64,000 nucleotides of DNA from NCBI GenBank assembly GCA_964017235.1, contig OZ024929.1, forward strand, positions 115,243,793 through 115,307,792. Reading direction: 5' to 3'. Each line of letters begins with the position of its first letter. The first letter of the stretch is position 1. The stretch comes from Sabellastarte sp. h YS-2021. Lineage: Eukaryota; Annelida; Polychaeta; Sabellida; Sabellidae. The notes beneath the pieces are model-generated. The model made no database searches. It was given only the letters and a program-made list of their open reading frames with translations, and was not told the DNA's origin. Of the stretch, positions 46,280 to 58,429 are shown in pieces. The position numbers and the translations under genes were made by a program.

Positions 46280-47763
46280 GGTGTAACGCCATATTTTACA
46301 CCCCTGCCATATTTTACACCCTATATTTGATCTTTTAGGGGGTGCATTATATGGCAATCACATTTTACACCCCTAACAATGGGGGATTTAGGGGGTGTAA
46401 AATATTGCTGCCATATTTTACACCCCCATCAAAAGTTACACCCCCTACTGGGCCATACAGAGCAAATCAATTGGGGATTAACAGCAAACCTTTTATTGGT
46501 TAGATTGCAATTGAGTTTGTAATTGTCTATTGTCTAACCACTGCTTAGAACTTGATTTGTTTTACTTCTGGGGTGTGAAAGAAACTGGATTACATTATGA
46601 CATGTCTATTGTTTCAAGACTCTTTAGTTGATTTGTTTGGCTATGTATATGACTTGGTAAATGGATTCATCTTAGATTTGCCTTTTGTTTTAGCATTCTT
46701 TTCAACTTGATTTGTTTCACTTGTGGTTAAGTGACTAGCTAAGCTAACAGGATTAATTGGTATTGTTGAAAAACTCTTTTTAAGGTATTTTTGGGAGATA
46801 CTTCTCCTTCCTGATAATGTAACATAAATTTCTTTCATTTACATATGCTTGTATGGTTTATATTATATTCAGAGTAAAAATCATTCTTGAATAACTTTAT
46901 TATAACATTATTATTATTACATAGAAAACTGTAAAATACCCTGGTTAATAAAATACTGTGATATGCAATAACATCCGATGTGTTCAGATATCATAAGTAT
47001 ATTTCAATATTCATGGATATCAGTAACATATTACAATTCATTTAATTTATGTACATATGTCATTTTTGCTTATTCATAGTTTCTAGATGAGAAGCCAGAG
47101 CTAAGTTGGTCAATGGTACCATTTTGTTCATTATGTGATGTAAATCCAACCAAAAGAAACAATGCATAGATTATGAAATTAACTGATCACTCACTTATCA
47201 CAGAACAATAACCTATGTATCACCTATTACTGTAAGTCTTTTTAAAGTCAATAAATGAAAACACTAACAGTTCATAAACAAGAACCCCCAGGTGAGAAGC
47301 CACAGAAGCTTAAAGCCTTGAACATAGTTGTAGGTCTAGTAGCAAGATTCTAATCAAAGGGCTGTGGTGACTTAAGACAACAATAGGGATATTTTCAATT
47401 AGGGACTAGCCTAGTGAATACAAATCAACAACAATTGGTTGGAAAATATATAGAAAGGATTTTGTCCCACTGCATTAACACTAAATATATTTTATTTCAT
47501 TCAGTTTGTTATTCTTAGACATTTAACAATTTGTAAGCAAATGAATTATTGTCATTGAGTTTTAATGCTTAATTTGTGGATGTTTGTCGCTGTTGAACTT
47601 CACTTATTTCATAATATAGCAACGGTAAAGAAATCCACCAAGGGGGGTAAAATATGGCAAGGGGGTGTAGAATATGGCAAGGGGTGAAGAATATGGCAAG
47701 TGAACTTGCCATATATTACACCCCCATGCATTTTATGTGGGGTGTAAAATCTGGCGCTACACC
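46280..47763. mobile_element. Non-autonomous DNA element inserted in the DIRS gag
   Basis: Ends are imperfect 25 bp inverted repeats: GGTGTAACGCCATATTTTAC at 46280 and its counterpart at 47739-47763 (GTAAAATCTGGCGCTACACC). Near both ends the word ATTTTACACCCC or its complement is repeated many times (46293, 46313, 46371, 46417; 47646-47745), like subterminal transposase sites. The 1.48 kb body has no gene. GTTCT occurs beside both ends and may be a 5 bp target duplication. It inserted after the DIRS element and cuts its gag gene. Confidence 0.85.
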
Positions 47764-48084
47764 GGTTCTAAATCCAGCAGTGTACTTGGCCGAGATCTTC
47801 ACGGTAAATACCGGTTCTTCATCTGTTTCCGGTTCAACATTGTCTTCATGAGAGCCGGTACGATGGCGATAGGAAGATCTTTTGGCAAAACTTTCTCTTA
47901 AGTGTGTCCATTGTTGATCAGAAAGCGTAGAGCAAGATGCACACTGGTTAACTTTTGCACCCTGAGCACAGGGGTCTTGCCCTTTACATTTGGATCTACA
48001 GCCAAAACAGGCAAGGTGAGAATCAAATTGGGGCATGAAATGGCCACATTTGCCCCGTTTTTGGTAAGGAGGTGTTTTCACCAT
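47764..48084 (-). pseudogene. DIRS gag-like gene, N-terminal part
   Basis: Starts with ATG at 48084. It encodes a Cys/His-rich N-terminus (CGHFMPQFDSHLACFGCRSK, then KGQDPC and NQCASC), a probable zinc-binding module, followed by basic and acidic stretches. The frame runs into the inserted element at 47763. The start lies 128 bp inside the inverted terminal repeat. Confidence 0.8.
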
Positions 48085-48211
48085 GATACCAAAAGAATCT
48101 ATGAGTATTAATAATAATAATATCCAAAATATAACTGTCTACCCACAGTTAAGATATGGTAACTGAACTTAAAAAAGTAGAGTTACAGGAAAGCCAACTG
48201 TACAAGATGGC

Positions 48212-48466
48212 TTCCAGCAAAAAGTGAGGAAGAGCTATAGCTAGCATCTGATAGGTTCCCTAGGTCACATGACTAAACAGGTGCTCTGTACCCATACCAG
48301 TATTATACCGGCAATATACCAGAAATATACCGGCAGACATGTGACATTTATCTTTTATTCTCACGGGTAAAGTTTTCAACTTCTACTCCGGTTGGAAGCT
48401 TCCCGTGGTAAAACCACTGGTAAAGCATATTGTTACAATAGGTAGGTACATTGTAGCGTAATAAAA
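48212..48466. repeat. DIRS inverted terminal repeat, right
   Basis: Reverse complement of the left repeat over about 240 bp. The last 43 bp (48424-48466) are copied exactly in the internal complementary region. It marks the 5' side of the coding strand and should hold the promoter. Confidence 0.92.
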
Positions 48467-50374
48467 ATAGTGATTGAGTTTGCCACTTCTGTTGTTTCAT
48501 TCTAATGTCCCATTCACACTACAGGCGGTATATCCCACGGTTAGAGGTTTTACTCGGTGGGAGTAAAAACATAAGCTAGCAGAGAATAGTAAAGCATTAA
48601 AGACCACACGCAAAAAAAAAACAGAAATAGTAAACATTAGTCATGGTAACAGATTAGATAACAAGTATCTGCAGAAGCTAAATGTGTATATGGCTATTTA
48701 TATAATAGAAGGAATCCATCATTTAAAGATTGCTTCATGTACTTCATCAACCCATGCTTAAATGTCATCCTTATTTCACTAGATGTATTAATGAGAGGTC
48801 TTAATGAGGTATTTCAGTGACAACTTACACACCTGGCCTCAGCTGTTATAGTGATTCTGGAGTAAATACAAACTGCTTCAACATAAAGTAAATGACACAC
48901 TGGCATGCAATACCTGAAGCAAGTTAATCAATGGTACTAAAAAGCTTCAATACTTAAATTTTACAGCCTAGTCCCTGAATATATTTCTAACAAATACACA
49001 GAAAGACTAACATTATTTATAGTTTCATATTAACTAGACTTAATTTTTAAATAAATAAAGAGCAAAATTAGTTACCATTATTAACAGTCACACATATAAA
49101 AATAAAATTTGGTCAGCATGCTAAGTTTTTAATCAGTTGTAACCTAAATCAGACAGAGTCTAGACCATGATTTGTAAACAAGATAAGGGTTGGGGTCCAG
49201 GGTTGGGTGTATATATCCAGCAGCAGGTTCCTTGTGGCCCCCCACACCCCCACCCCCGGGAAAGTTATGTGCATTGCGAGGACAGACTATTTGTGGCTTA
49301 GTGTTCACCTGATTCACCCTGTTTAATTGTTCCACCTGATGCTCGCCTCCAAACATCAATTACATTCCCAGACTGCCAGCTACAATCACAGCTGTATTTT
49401 ATTTATGGTGAGCTTGAATGAATTTATGTATTTTGTTATTCAGGAGCAATGCAAATTCAGGTAGCACTTTATCTGACATATATTATTATTTTAAAAGCAT
49501 TGTTTTAACTAATATATTGATCACTTAAAACCTGTTATGATTTTTTTTTTTTTTTTTTTGCATTGCAGGAAAGCTGACTATAAATCAACTTTTATGAGTC
49601 TTACAAGTGTTTTTTCTAAATGTAATAAATCTACTATTATAGTAGTACAGTACTATACACTGTCACAATTAGATACATTCATTGCTGCATTTCTGACCTC
49701 AGACATAAAAATAAACACACAACTGTGGTTAATCAGAGATGTATATTAATGACATACATAAATTAAAGATATTACAGGTATACTACAAAAGAAATTAGAT
49801 AAACATGTATAATACCATTCTTAAAGTTATAGTCAGTGTTCATTTGTTAAATTTTCTTTTGTTAAAACATTTTCTGATGTAAAGACAGCTAACACTGTGA
49901 TTAAGTCTCTAATTGACATTAAAAACTGAAGAGGAGTTAAGCATTTGAAAAAGTAGTGGTTGTAGAATTAACTTTCTGATGCTGTGATGGAGGGACATCA
50001 GTCATAGCATCTGATCTGACTGATTTCCAACTTAAGCTGAGAGTCTTCTTTCTTGACATGTGCTTTATGTGGGTTACTCACTGCAGCAGAGAATTTATCT
50101 TAGATTCCAGTTACCCAGGTGTTGCTTCTATTTACAGTTTCTGACTTAATGTTCTTGCCAGTTAATTTATCATCCTCTATTTCTAGAAATTTGATTCCAT
50201 CACTTTATATTGTTGCTGATTATTTATCAAATGATACTAAATTTCTTCCTGTCTAAATAGTCTGGCATATAGGGTTCGAAAATACAAAAGATTTTGATCA
50301 AAACTGACAGGTTTTAATAACACACAATTTCATTTTTATTAACAAACATGAACATGCAGTGGAGTAATTTGAAA
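48467..50374. other. No gene recognised
   Basis: AT-rich. Contains a T run at 49541-49559 and a short C-rich stretch near 49240-49260. Small frames at 49144-49359 and 49537-49749 have no domain. Confidence 0.45.
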
Positions 50375-52440
50375 CAAGCAATCAGTGCCCGTGAACGGGC
50401 TCTGTGTCAGCTGACTGTGTGTTTTGAGTTTCAGAGTGGAAGTGAAAAAAGTTTTCGAGTTACAACTGATTTACTCAATAGAGAGAATTTCAAAGTAGGT
50501 TTCACTCAGCTATGCAATGAGTTAAAGGGCTGCAATTTTACTGTGGTATACCTGACTCAAAAGTGTGTTAATAACACATTTAAAGAAAATACTATAAATC
50601 CAATAGTTATCAAGTTACAACTGACTTACTCAACCGTGGGAACCTGAATGTAGCTATTGCACTGCTATGCAATGAGACACAGGTCTGTAATTTCAGTAGG
50701 TTATAGGTGACTGAAAAGTGGGTGAATAATACATTTAAAGAAAATACTCTAAATGCAATAGTTTTGAAGTTACAACTGATTTACTCAACAAAGAGAACCT
50801 AAAAGTAGCTTTTGCTCAGCTATGCCATTAGCGACAGGTCTACAATTTTACTAGTTATAGCTGACCCATAATTAGGTAAATAACATATTTTAACAAAACT
50901 CTCTGAATGCCACAGTTTTCGAGTTACAACTGATTTACTCAACAGTGAGAACCTCGAAGTAGTTATTTCTCCAATTTGCAATAAGCTACAGGTCTGCAAT
51001 TTTACAATGTCATAGCTAACCCAAAAGTAGGTGAACAACATATTTAAACAAAGTACTCTAATTGCAATAGGTTTCAAGTTACAACTAATTAGCTCAACAC
51101 TGAGAACCTCAAAGTAGCTATTGCTCAGCCATGCCATGAGCTACAGGTGTACAATTTTACTATGTTATAGCCGACACGGAAGTAGGTGAACAAAGTATAT
51201 AAACAAAATACCCTAAATGCAATACTTTTCAAATTACAACTGATTTACTCAACACCAGTACTCTGAAAGTAGCTCAGCTATGCAATAAGCTATAGCTCTG
51301 CACTTTTACCATGTTATAGCTGTCCCAAAAGTAGGTGAAAACTTATTCAAACAAAATACTGTAAATGCAATAGTTTTCGAGTTATAAGTGATTTACTCAA
51401 CAGTGAGAACCTCAAAGTAGCTATTGCTCAGCTATGAAATGAGCTATACGTCTGAAATTTTAGTATGTTATAGCTGACCCAAAAGGAGGTGAACAACATA
51501 TTTAAACAAAATACTGTAAATGCAATAGTTTTCATGTTACAACTGATTTATTCAACAGTGAAAACCTGAAAATAGCTATTGCTCAGCTATGCCACGAGCT
51601 ACAGGTTTGTAATTTCACTATGTTATAGCAGACCCAAAATTAGGTGAACAACATATTTCATCAAAATACTGTAAATGCAATAGTTTTCAAGTTACAACTG
51701 ATTTACTCAACAGTAAGAACCTGAAAACAGCTATTGCTCAGCTATGTAATGAGCTACAGGTCTGAAATTTCATTATGCTATAGCTGACCAAAAATTACGT
51801 GAATAACATATTTAAATATAATACTCCAAATGCAATAGTTTTCAAGTTACAACTGATTTACTCAACAGTGATAATAAGCTCAAAGTAGCTATTACTCAGC
51901 TATGCAATGAGTTACAGGTCTGAAATTTTACTATGTTGTAGCTGACCCAAAAGTAGCTGAATAACATGTTTATACAAAATTCTGTATATGCAATAGTTTT
52001 CAAGTTATAGGTGATTTTACTCATTATGGGAGGTACTGAAAAGTCAGGAAGTAGCTTTTACTCACTTAGCTATTGGGATAGTTATTTACCATGTTGTAGC
52101 TATGGAAAAAGTAGCTGAATAACACATTTTAACAAAAAGCTCTAAGTGCAATACTTTTCAAGTTATAAGTGATTTAGTGCATGATTTCATGAATTTTAAT
52201 GCACTAAAAATTATTTAAAAAATTAATAAAAAAATAATTAAGAAAGATCCAAGCCTGATACTCTTACAAGGTAATTTACTAGTGGCCTAGTACATATATG
52301 AAGAATATGAGCAAAATCCCTGCAATAGTCAATGAGAAAATGAGAAAATAATTGACTTAGTGCATGATTTCATGAATTTTAATGCATTAAAAATTATTTT
52401 TAAAAAAAATTAATAAAAAAAAGCATTAAGACAGACTTTT
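50375..52440 (-). mobile_element. Composite repeat element X, copy 3 (inverted)
   Basis: Reverse orientation relative to copies 1, 2 and 4. The tail is at 50375-50440 (AACAAGCAATCAGTGCCCGT, then GTCAGCTGAC). About eleven 155 bp monomers follow from 50460 to 52150 (anchor ACTCAACAGTGAGAACC-like), then part of the head (52240-52430: GCCTAGTACATATATG, CAAAATCCCTGCAATAG), which stops at a T/G run. It has the longest core of the four copies. Frames at 50348-50647 and 50820-51137 are repeat artefacts. Confidence 0.8.
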
Positions 52441-52468
52441 TTTTTTTTTTTTTTTTTTTGGGGGGGGG
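52437..52468. repeat. T run followed by G run
   Basis: About 23 T then 9 G, ending the head of element X copy 3. A similar T-then-G run lies at 57787-57826. Length may be unreliable in assembly. Confidence 0.8.
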
Positions 52469-52469
52469 C

Positions 52470-53254
52470 TTTTTTTTAGTGGGCTTGAAATCTAAGCACA
52501 GAACTGTTTGCATAGTCATATGTTACCCCTTGGTCATTGGTGCCATTTATTGAGTAGGGAGGTGCTGAAAACTGGTGAATACAACAACCAAACTATGCAG
52601 CCCCTGCCATAAACTTTTTGTATTTCCAATGTGCCTGCTCTACAAATCTACTGTTATCATTAAAAACAAATAACAACATTTTTAAATACAATGCAGAATT
52701 AGGTGTAACTGACTCAGAATTAATAGGCATGTTTCACATTTAAGGACCATCCAGAAGCAGCCTCAAATCAAGTATGCATGGAGAGCTCCAGTGTGTCCGA
52801 ATAAACACCTGCTATGGTCTGAGGATGAAATGAGAGGAAAGGATATGGCTAAAAATTTTATATGCATGGCCCATTTGGCCTGGGAGAATGTCAGACTGCC
52901 TGAGCATCAGTGGGACCATCTAATCATACAGATCCATAGAAAAGGTCACCTTTTTGTGTTGAATCCAGATAGTTGACAATAGAAACTATAGACCATAGAC
53001 ATATCAGAAATCTTAATTTCATTATTAAATATTGATACGGATGACTTGAGGTCCACAACACTCAGCTGGGCTGACCCATGACTGACCAAGAACAGTAGAT
53101 GGCATTTGTGGAAAAACCAGGGAAGATGCTCTGAACATATTTAGAACCTTACCGAAGACTGATATTTTTTGCACTGGATGGCCCCAAAATTACTCCACTT
53201 TGTGCTGAATGTAGAAGGTACGTAGCCTGTGGGCACCTACAGGGATGGCCCGAG
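52470..53254. other. No gene recognised with confidence
   Basis: Slightly GC-richer than its surroundings. A 61-codon frame at 52791-52976 reads plausibly (HLAWENVRLPEHQWDHLI) but matches no family I know. The stretch may be an old retrotransposon or gene remnant upstream of the element at 53255. Confidence 0.35.
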
Positions 53255-54571
53255 ATGGTTAAATTGGGGATGTTCTTGATCTGTCATATCAATAGTAACA
53301 ATCTTGATAATCCTAGGCAATCTGCATACAAAAGTGGTCACTCCACAGAAACCGCCCTGCTGCTTATCAAAAATGAGATCCATCTCTCACTATCACGGGG
53401 CGAGCCTACTGCATTGGTCTTACTGGATCTGTCAGCTGCGTTCGACACAATTGACCACCCGACTCTTCTTAATTGTCTTAAATCATGGTTTGGTGTGTCT
53501 GGCACAGCCTTGAAATGGTTCACGTCCTATCTCAGCCACCGTTTCCAGGCAATTAAAATTGGGTCAACCCTCTCTGATTTGCATGAGCTGTTGTTTGGAG
53601 TACCACAAGGCTCCGTCCTTGGTCCTCTGCTGTTCTCCTTATACACCACTCCTTTGAGTAAGGTTATTGGAACGCATCCTGACATCAAATACCACTTTTA
53701 TGCAGACGACACGCAGTTGTTTATTCATATCTCTCACAAAAATGCAGCCCTGGCTTTTAACAAACTGAATTCTTGTCTTCTGGATGTTCAAAAATGGATG
53801 TCGTCAAGTATGCTCAAACTAAATCCTGACAAAACAGAGTTTATCATCTTTGGATCCCATGCACAACTCAAGAAATTAGATCCCTATCTCCCAGTTAAGA
53901 TATTTGGTAATTTCATGCATCCTGCAGTTGTTGTTAAGAACCTTGGTGTCTGGTTTGATGCTAATTTTTCCTTTGCTAACCATGTCCGCAATATTTGTAA
54001 GACATGCTTCATTCAAATTCGTGATCTCAGGCGGGTTAGAAAGCACTTGACTGATGAGGCTGCTATCCTGGCAGCTAATGCCTTGGTGAGCAGTCGCCTT
54101 GATTACTGCAACTCTCTCTTCAGGAGTCTGTCCAGTCTCAATATGCGTAAACTACAGTGTATTCAAAATACACTTGCCAGGATTGTCACAAACTGTAACA
54201 AATACACGCGGGCATCTCCTATTCTCAAACGACTCCATTGGCTCCCAGTTGAATCTCGCTGTATCTTCAAAACTGCCACTCTAGTTTATAAGTTTCTTCA
54301 CAGTGGTCATCCCAGTTACTTTGGTCCTCTTCTGCCCACTCGTTGCGGAAGATATAGTACAAGATACAACCATCCAGATAAAAGGTTCCTGGAGGTTCCT
54401 CAATTCTGTCCATCTGTACATAAATCCAAAAATCACTTTGGCCACAGCTTTGCTTTTGATGCCCCCACAGTCTGGAATCATTTGCCTAATGAGGTACGTT
54501 CTGCCCCAACTCTCACCTGTTTCAGGAAAAGGTTAAAATCATATCTCTTCCACAAGGCATTCCCACCTTAG
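53255..54571 (+). CDS. Reverse transcriptase of a CR1/L2-like element (N-terminally truncated)
   Basis: 438 codons from the ATG at 53255, although the native protein would start far upstream; homology begins near INSNNLDNPRQSAYK (residue 12). Motifs in order: SAYKSGHSTETALL, LVLLDLSAAFDTIDH (catalytic Asp), GVPQGSVLGPLLF, YHFYADDTQLF (YADD box, about residue 150), KTEFIIFG and NLGVWFD. The C-terminal half has SRLDYCNSLF, LQCIQNTLARIV and RLHWLPV, common in this clade. It would make cDNA by target-primed reverse transcription, but without the endonuclease domain it cannot act alone. Confidence 0.9.
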   Translation: MVKLGMFLICHINSNNLDNPRQSAYKSGHSTETALLLIKNEIHLSLSRGEPTALVLLDLSAAFDTIDHPTLLNCLKSWFGVSGTALKWFTSYLSHRFQAIKIGSTLSDLHELLFGVPQGSVLGPLLFSLYTTPLSKVIGTHPDIKYHFYADDTQLFIHISHKNAALAFNKLNSCLLDVQKWMSSSMLKLNPDKTEFIIFGSHAQLKKLDPYLPVKIFGNFMHPAVVVKNLGVWFDANFSFANHVRNICKTCFIQIRDLRRVRKHLTDEAAILAANALVSSRLDYCNSLFRSLSSLNMRKLQCIQNTLARIVTNCNKYTRASPILKRLHWLPVESRCIFKTATLVYKFLHSGHPSYFGPLLPTRCGRYSTRYNHPDKRFLEVPQFCPSVHKSKNHFGHSFAFDAPTVWNHLPNEVRSAPTLTCFRKRLKSYLFHKAFPP

Positions 54572-54720
54572 CTTACACTCTATCCGGCGTCTCCGTGGTA
54601 CTGGACTTGGCAACGGCTATGGACAGATGATTTCTTAAACTTGATTTTTGGTGTTGCGCCTTAGAGTCTGCCTAGCAGAGATTAAGCGCTATAAAAGTAC
54701 AGAATAGAATAGAATAGAAT
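53255..54720 (+). mobile_element. 5'-truncated CR1/L2-like non-LTR retrotransposon
   Basis: Carries the polymerase domain and C-terminal region of ORF2 in one open frame, a short 3' UTR (54572-54700, with GATTAAGCGCTATAAAAGTA) and an (AGAAT)n tail at 54701-54720. The endonuclease and ORF1 are missing. The GCGCTATAAA-type end plus short tandem tail is typical of CR1/L2-type elements. It appears fairly young, since 438 codons have no stop. Confidence 0.88.
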
Positions 54721-56938
54721 CTGTCTTGGATGTGGAACAGAAATACTCGTGCAGAAATTTTCACCCGTGTAGGTCTTTCAACATGTTTAACTTTTGAGTA
54801 GGCATACAGGATTGCTACTAATTTACAATATTGAAAAGATAACTCATACCACTAATAACATTTTGGTGAAGACTAACTACATTATCATGGCAGTCTGGAG
54901 GCAAGCTCATGACAAATAGAACAGGGTTTTAAAATATACTTACATACAATTCAAACAGAGTGTTTTATTTCTATTATACATTGAAACAGAATTACTACAA
55001 ACACAATTTAACAGGGTCAAACTTTACGTCATATCCTGCTAACTTACATGTTGTAATTTTTTTTTGCATTCAGTATAATGAACCTCCAACAAGGAAGTAT
55101 ATGTAATTGACAGCATTTATTTTTTTGAAAAATAACTGATAAAATTGTGGACAGAATGTGATGAAATTTTAATCAAAAATTAAGATTAAATTTTGGGGTA
55201 TGAGCCGGATCATGGTCGGGATCCAGGAATTTTTTAAGAGATTTATCATTGCACTCAGATAAGCCATAGGTGGATGCATTAGGCCATAGAGGAGGTCTGC
55301 ACTCTCTGAGTGTTTTTTCTAGTTTATACTATATATATAATAAAACTGGTCCAATATAAATGATTCAGGTTTCATAATGTTCTGCTTTTATGTTTGTTTA
55401 CCTCACACCTCGTCAAAAACTCCTGACCCTTCACTCCTATTTGTCAGGACATAAAACCTGAGAGTGATGAATGTACCAAGTCACCTTATTATGTAACTAT
55501 GCTACTAGGTTTCCATTCATTGCTGTCTGACATAGAGTCTGTAACCTTAATCTGTGCCTATGACACATGTCATCTTTCTTCAAGGTAGATCCAAAAGGAG
55601 CTTTGAGTGTAAATATCAAAGTAATTACCAAAGCCATTTTTACTTACATGCAAAAATGGATACAAGTAATTATAGAGCATAATTCTTGAATATATCTCAG
55701 ATGTTAAAACTAGTCGAGTAACAGATGATAACTACATTTCTATTTACACAGTTACTAGTTAGCATGATCACTAGAGGAAACCCATTCTCAGATAAACTCT
55801 ATTTTCTGTACCTGTCATCTGAAAACTGAAAGTACCAGAATAGAAACATGTTATCAACTGAAGGGCCATACTAATATCAGCATTATGAATAACTCAAGAT
55901 ACCTCTTTGTGTTTGATTTCAAAATGGGGAGGAGGGATCATTACGAATTTTGAAAGATTCCCATCTACAAAAAAGATCAGAACATCTCCCGCCCCCCTTT
56001 ACCTTTTCTGAAATGACTCCCATCATGCAATCCACTAATCTACCTTTTGGGCAAAGCTCGCATGATAGCATAGAGACCCCTATTCACCTCAATTCCATTC
56101 AAAACATATGGGACTTGTCATTCATAGAAATACACGATATCTAAGTGGGAGAGGGGGATATGCAGGATACTATTGTCTACCCCATTTGTGTGGAGGACTA
56201 TGTTTCAGCAACAATGAAGAGAAAGAAAAAAATCATAGAAGGTGATCTGAAGTCTGACAAAAAAACTTTGGGATGAAAAGGAGGAATTTGATTGGCTGGG
56301 CGTATTGTTTTCTCAGGGTTATCCATCATTTATGGACAGGTCATGCTTGGTAGAAAATGGCTCACATCAACAGTGAAATTTACTTGCAACAGATACTGTA
56401 CCCTTAATCTGATTTCCGTAACTACATGTAAATAACTTTAACACCAATGTGACACATATATGTGTCAATATGTGATTTTATATGTAAACTTAGCAATGTA
56501 AACATTTATAAAGATGAGTTATTGTAAGTATAGATTACTAATATACATTTTCATGCTTACACTTGTCCCAAAATTAAGTTTTTGAACTGTTTCATTGTGA
56601 GCTTGTAGCAGTAGATGACGTGACTGCAATTTACTGCTACATTATTGAAGGCCAGTTTACACACCTGAAAAGGGGCATGGCAGACCACAGGATGGATGTG
56701 CTAGCACCCAGAACTCTGTCCGCTTCTTAAATATTAAATAACAAGAGGTGATTTTCAGGTTATATAGCCTTGCTCAAGACTTAAAAAATGTTTTAGCCAC
56801 AAATTTACAGTGAAATAAACTAGTGACTATTCTAGCCTTCAAAAGGATTTACTACTAGCTTCTTATGCCCATGTTTCACTTCTTGGTCAGTCTGTCATTG
56901 AGTTATCTTCAGCAGAGTTATCTTCTGGAAAAATAAGC
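54721..56938. other. No gene; contains one degenerate dispersed repeat
   Basis: AT-rich. The stretch 55050-55325 (GATGAAATTTTAATCAAAAA, GGATCATGGTCGGGATCCAGG, GAGGTCTGCACTCTCTGAGTG) is a remnant of the dispersed family also seen at 38320 and 60340. The frame at 55950-56144 has no domain. Confidence 0.5.
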
Positions 56939-57072
56939 TACTTTGAGGTTCTCACTGTTGAGTAAATCAGTTGTAACTCAAAAACTTCTGCATTTAGAGA
57001 GTTTTGTTTAAATATGTTATTCACCTACTTATGGGTCAGCTATAACAAAGTGAAATTGTAGATCTGTAGACT
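56939..57072 (+). repeat. Solitary 155 bp-type monomer
   Basis: One isolated monomer of the element X core (GTTCTCACTGTTGAGTAAAT ... GGGTCAGCTATAACAAAGTG) with no head, tail or neighbouring units. It shows that core monomers also occur singly in the genome. Confidence 0.8.
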
Positions 57073-57221
57073 TTCACACTAAGTGCGGTCTATTTATGGC
57101 TCTGTTCTCCTCAAAGATGATTCCAATCCTCATTGGGACTCCAGAACAACTCCAGGCTAGCGAGGCTCGCACTTCTAGAGGTGACTTTTTTGTGACCAGA
57201 CTTTCATGAATTGTGACGTAG

Positions 57222-57325
57222 TAGTACGACTATATCTGTCTCATCACTGAAGTTAAGCAGCAATGGGCGATGTTGGTAGTTGGATGGGTAACCTCCTCAG
57301 TGCACTACTTGTGTCTCTGATGGCT
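57222..57325 (+). pseudogene. 5S rRNA-derived pseudogene or 5S-type SINE head
   Basis: ATCACTGAAGTTAAGCAGC at 57243-57261 contains the 5S internal A box, and TTGGATGGGTAACC at 57280-57293 matches the C box. Spacing between them is close to that of real 5S. The 5' part is shortened and substituted and the 3' end does not pair properly, so it is not a working rRNA gene. It may be a lone pseudogene or the promoter head of a SINE3-type repeat continuing to about 57420. Confidence 0.75.
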
Positions 57326-57786
57326 TTGTGGCTTGCGCTAGTAGACCAAAACCCCTTTAGGCCTTGTTTTCTGCTAATATCTGGTTCCAGATCCCTAGTC
57401 TAAGGTGTGTGTGCTCCCCAACTGCTTCTTTATTTAAGCAATGGTTTGCTTTTGGAAGGCTTTACTTATATTAAGCCAGTCACTGATAGACATGTACAGA
57501 GTATCTGATAGAATAGCAACAACTGGGGCACCCCAGAATGAAATTGTCAGCACATTGACACTGGTCCACAAAAGTGATATACGTTTGCATGTTAAGCATG
57601 TTTTAACATTCATTTTAACCGGCCAGGATTATTGGGACAGGTGACCAGTATTTTCCAAATATTGTCATGAGTTGTATCATAGTCCTTGACCTCAGACATG
57701 AGAACCAAATGATACAATAAAGATAACCACACAACACACACAGTTGATATAATTCTAAAAATCACAGATTTTCTATATATTAATGA

Positions 57787-57795
57787 TTTTTTTTT

Positions 57796-57826
<31 letters not shown>
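57787..57826. repeat. T run followed by G run
   Basis: About 19 T followed by about 21 G. Likely length-variable and difficult to sequence. Confidence 0.85.
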
Positions 57827-57827
<1 letters not shown>

Positions 57828-57839
57828 GGGGAGGAAATT

Positions 57840-58429
57840 TGGCAACACAGAATCAGTCATCATAATGGATCTTATTTGGATAATTTTGTTAAAACCTCAA
57901 TAGCATATCCAGTAGGTCATGAATTTTAATATTACCAGTTAATAGCTGAAATACTGGGTAATGTGTTATCAGACTATACTTAAGGTATTCAGCCACTGTT
58001 TATAAAATAGTCCCAATAAACTGCATGATCTCTAAGGTTTTCACCAGTAAAAGGCAGTAAAAGTATTTTCACATTTGCCTAGGTTATGTCATTGGGGACT
58101 TGTATTTGTTTTTTGTCCGTTTGTTTTTGTATGTTCAGTGGATTTGCATGAACAAAAATTTTACAACAGATAACAAATTTATTAATTTTGAATACATTAT
58201 TGCACACCATTTGACACAATATACGAATATAGTATACCAAGTATTATTTCACACAGACTTTTCACAGACTTGCTTCAGTTTGTTGTAACTATAATAATTT
58301 AAAAGTGTTGCTTAATATATATTGTTAATTATCTAAAGTGTGTTGAACATCTTGCTGTGACATTTAACTATAACTATATAGCTGAGGTAAAATATATCAT
58401 TAAATAACAAGAAGTATAACACAGCTAAG
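57840..58429. other. No gene recognised
   Basis: AT-rich intergenic sequence. The frame at 58100-58288 has no recognisable domain. Confidence 0.45.

Larger units (their letters stand above)
40298..48466 (-). mobile_element. Structurally complete DIRS retrotransposon (with nested insertion)
   Basis: The element is read on the - strand. From its 5' side at 48466 it has: inverted terminal repeat; gag (48084 to 44546, split by an insertion at 46280-47763); RT; RNase H; tyrosine recombinase (ending at 41298); internal complementary region (40636-40739); and the other inverted repeat (40298-40573). This is the diagnostic DIRS order. Total is 8.17 kb, or 6.7 kb without the insertion. Gag, RT and RNase H carry frame breaks, so this copy cannot be autonomous. 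The recombinase frame remains open. Confidence 0.93.

Noticed and set aside
40298..48466. LTR retrotransposon
   Set aside because: The terminal repeats are inverted, not direct. There is no protease or DDE integrase, and a tyrosine recombinase is present.
57222..57325. Functional 5S rRNA gene
   Set aside because: The 5' portion is too short and altered, and terminal pairing is lost.
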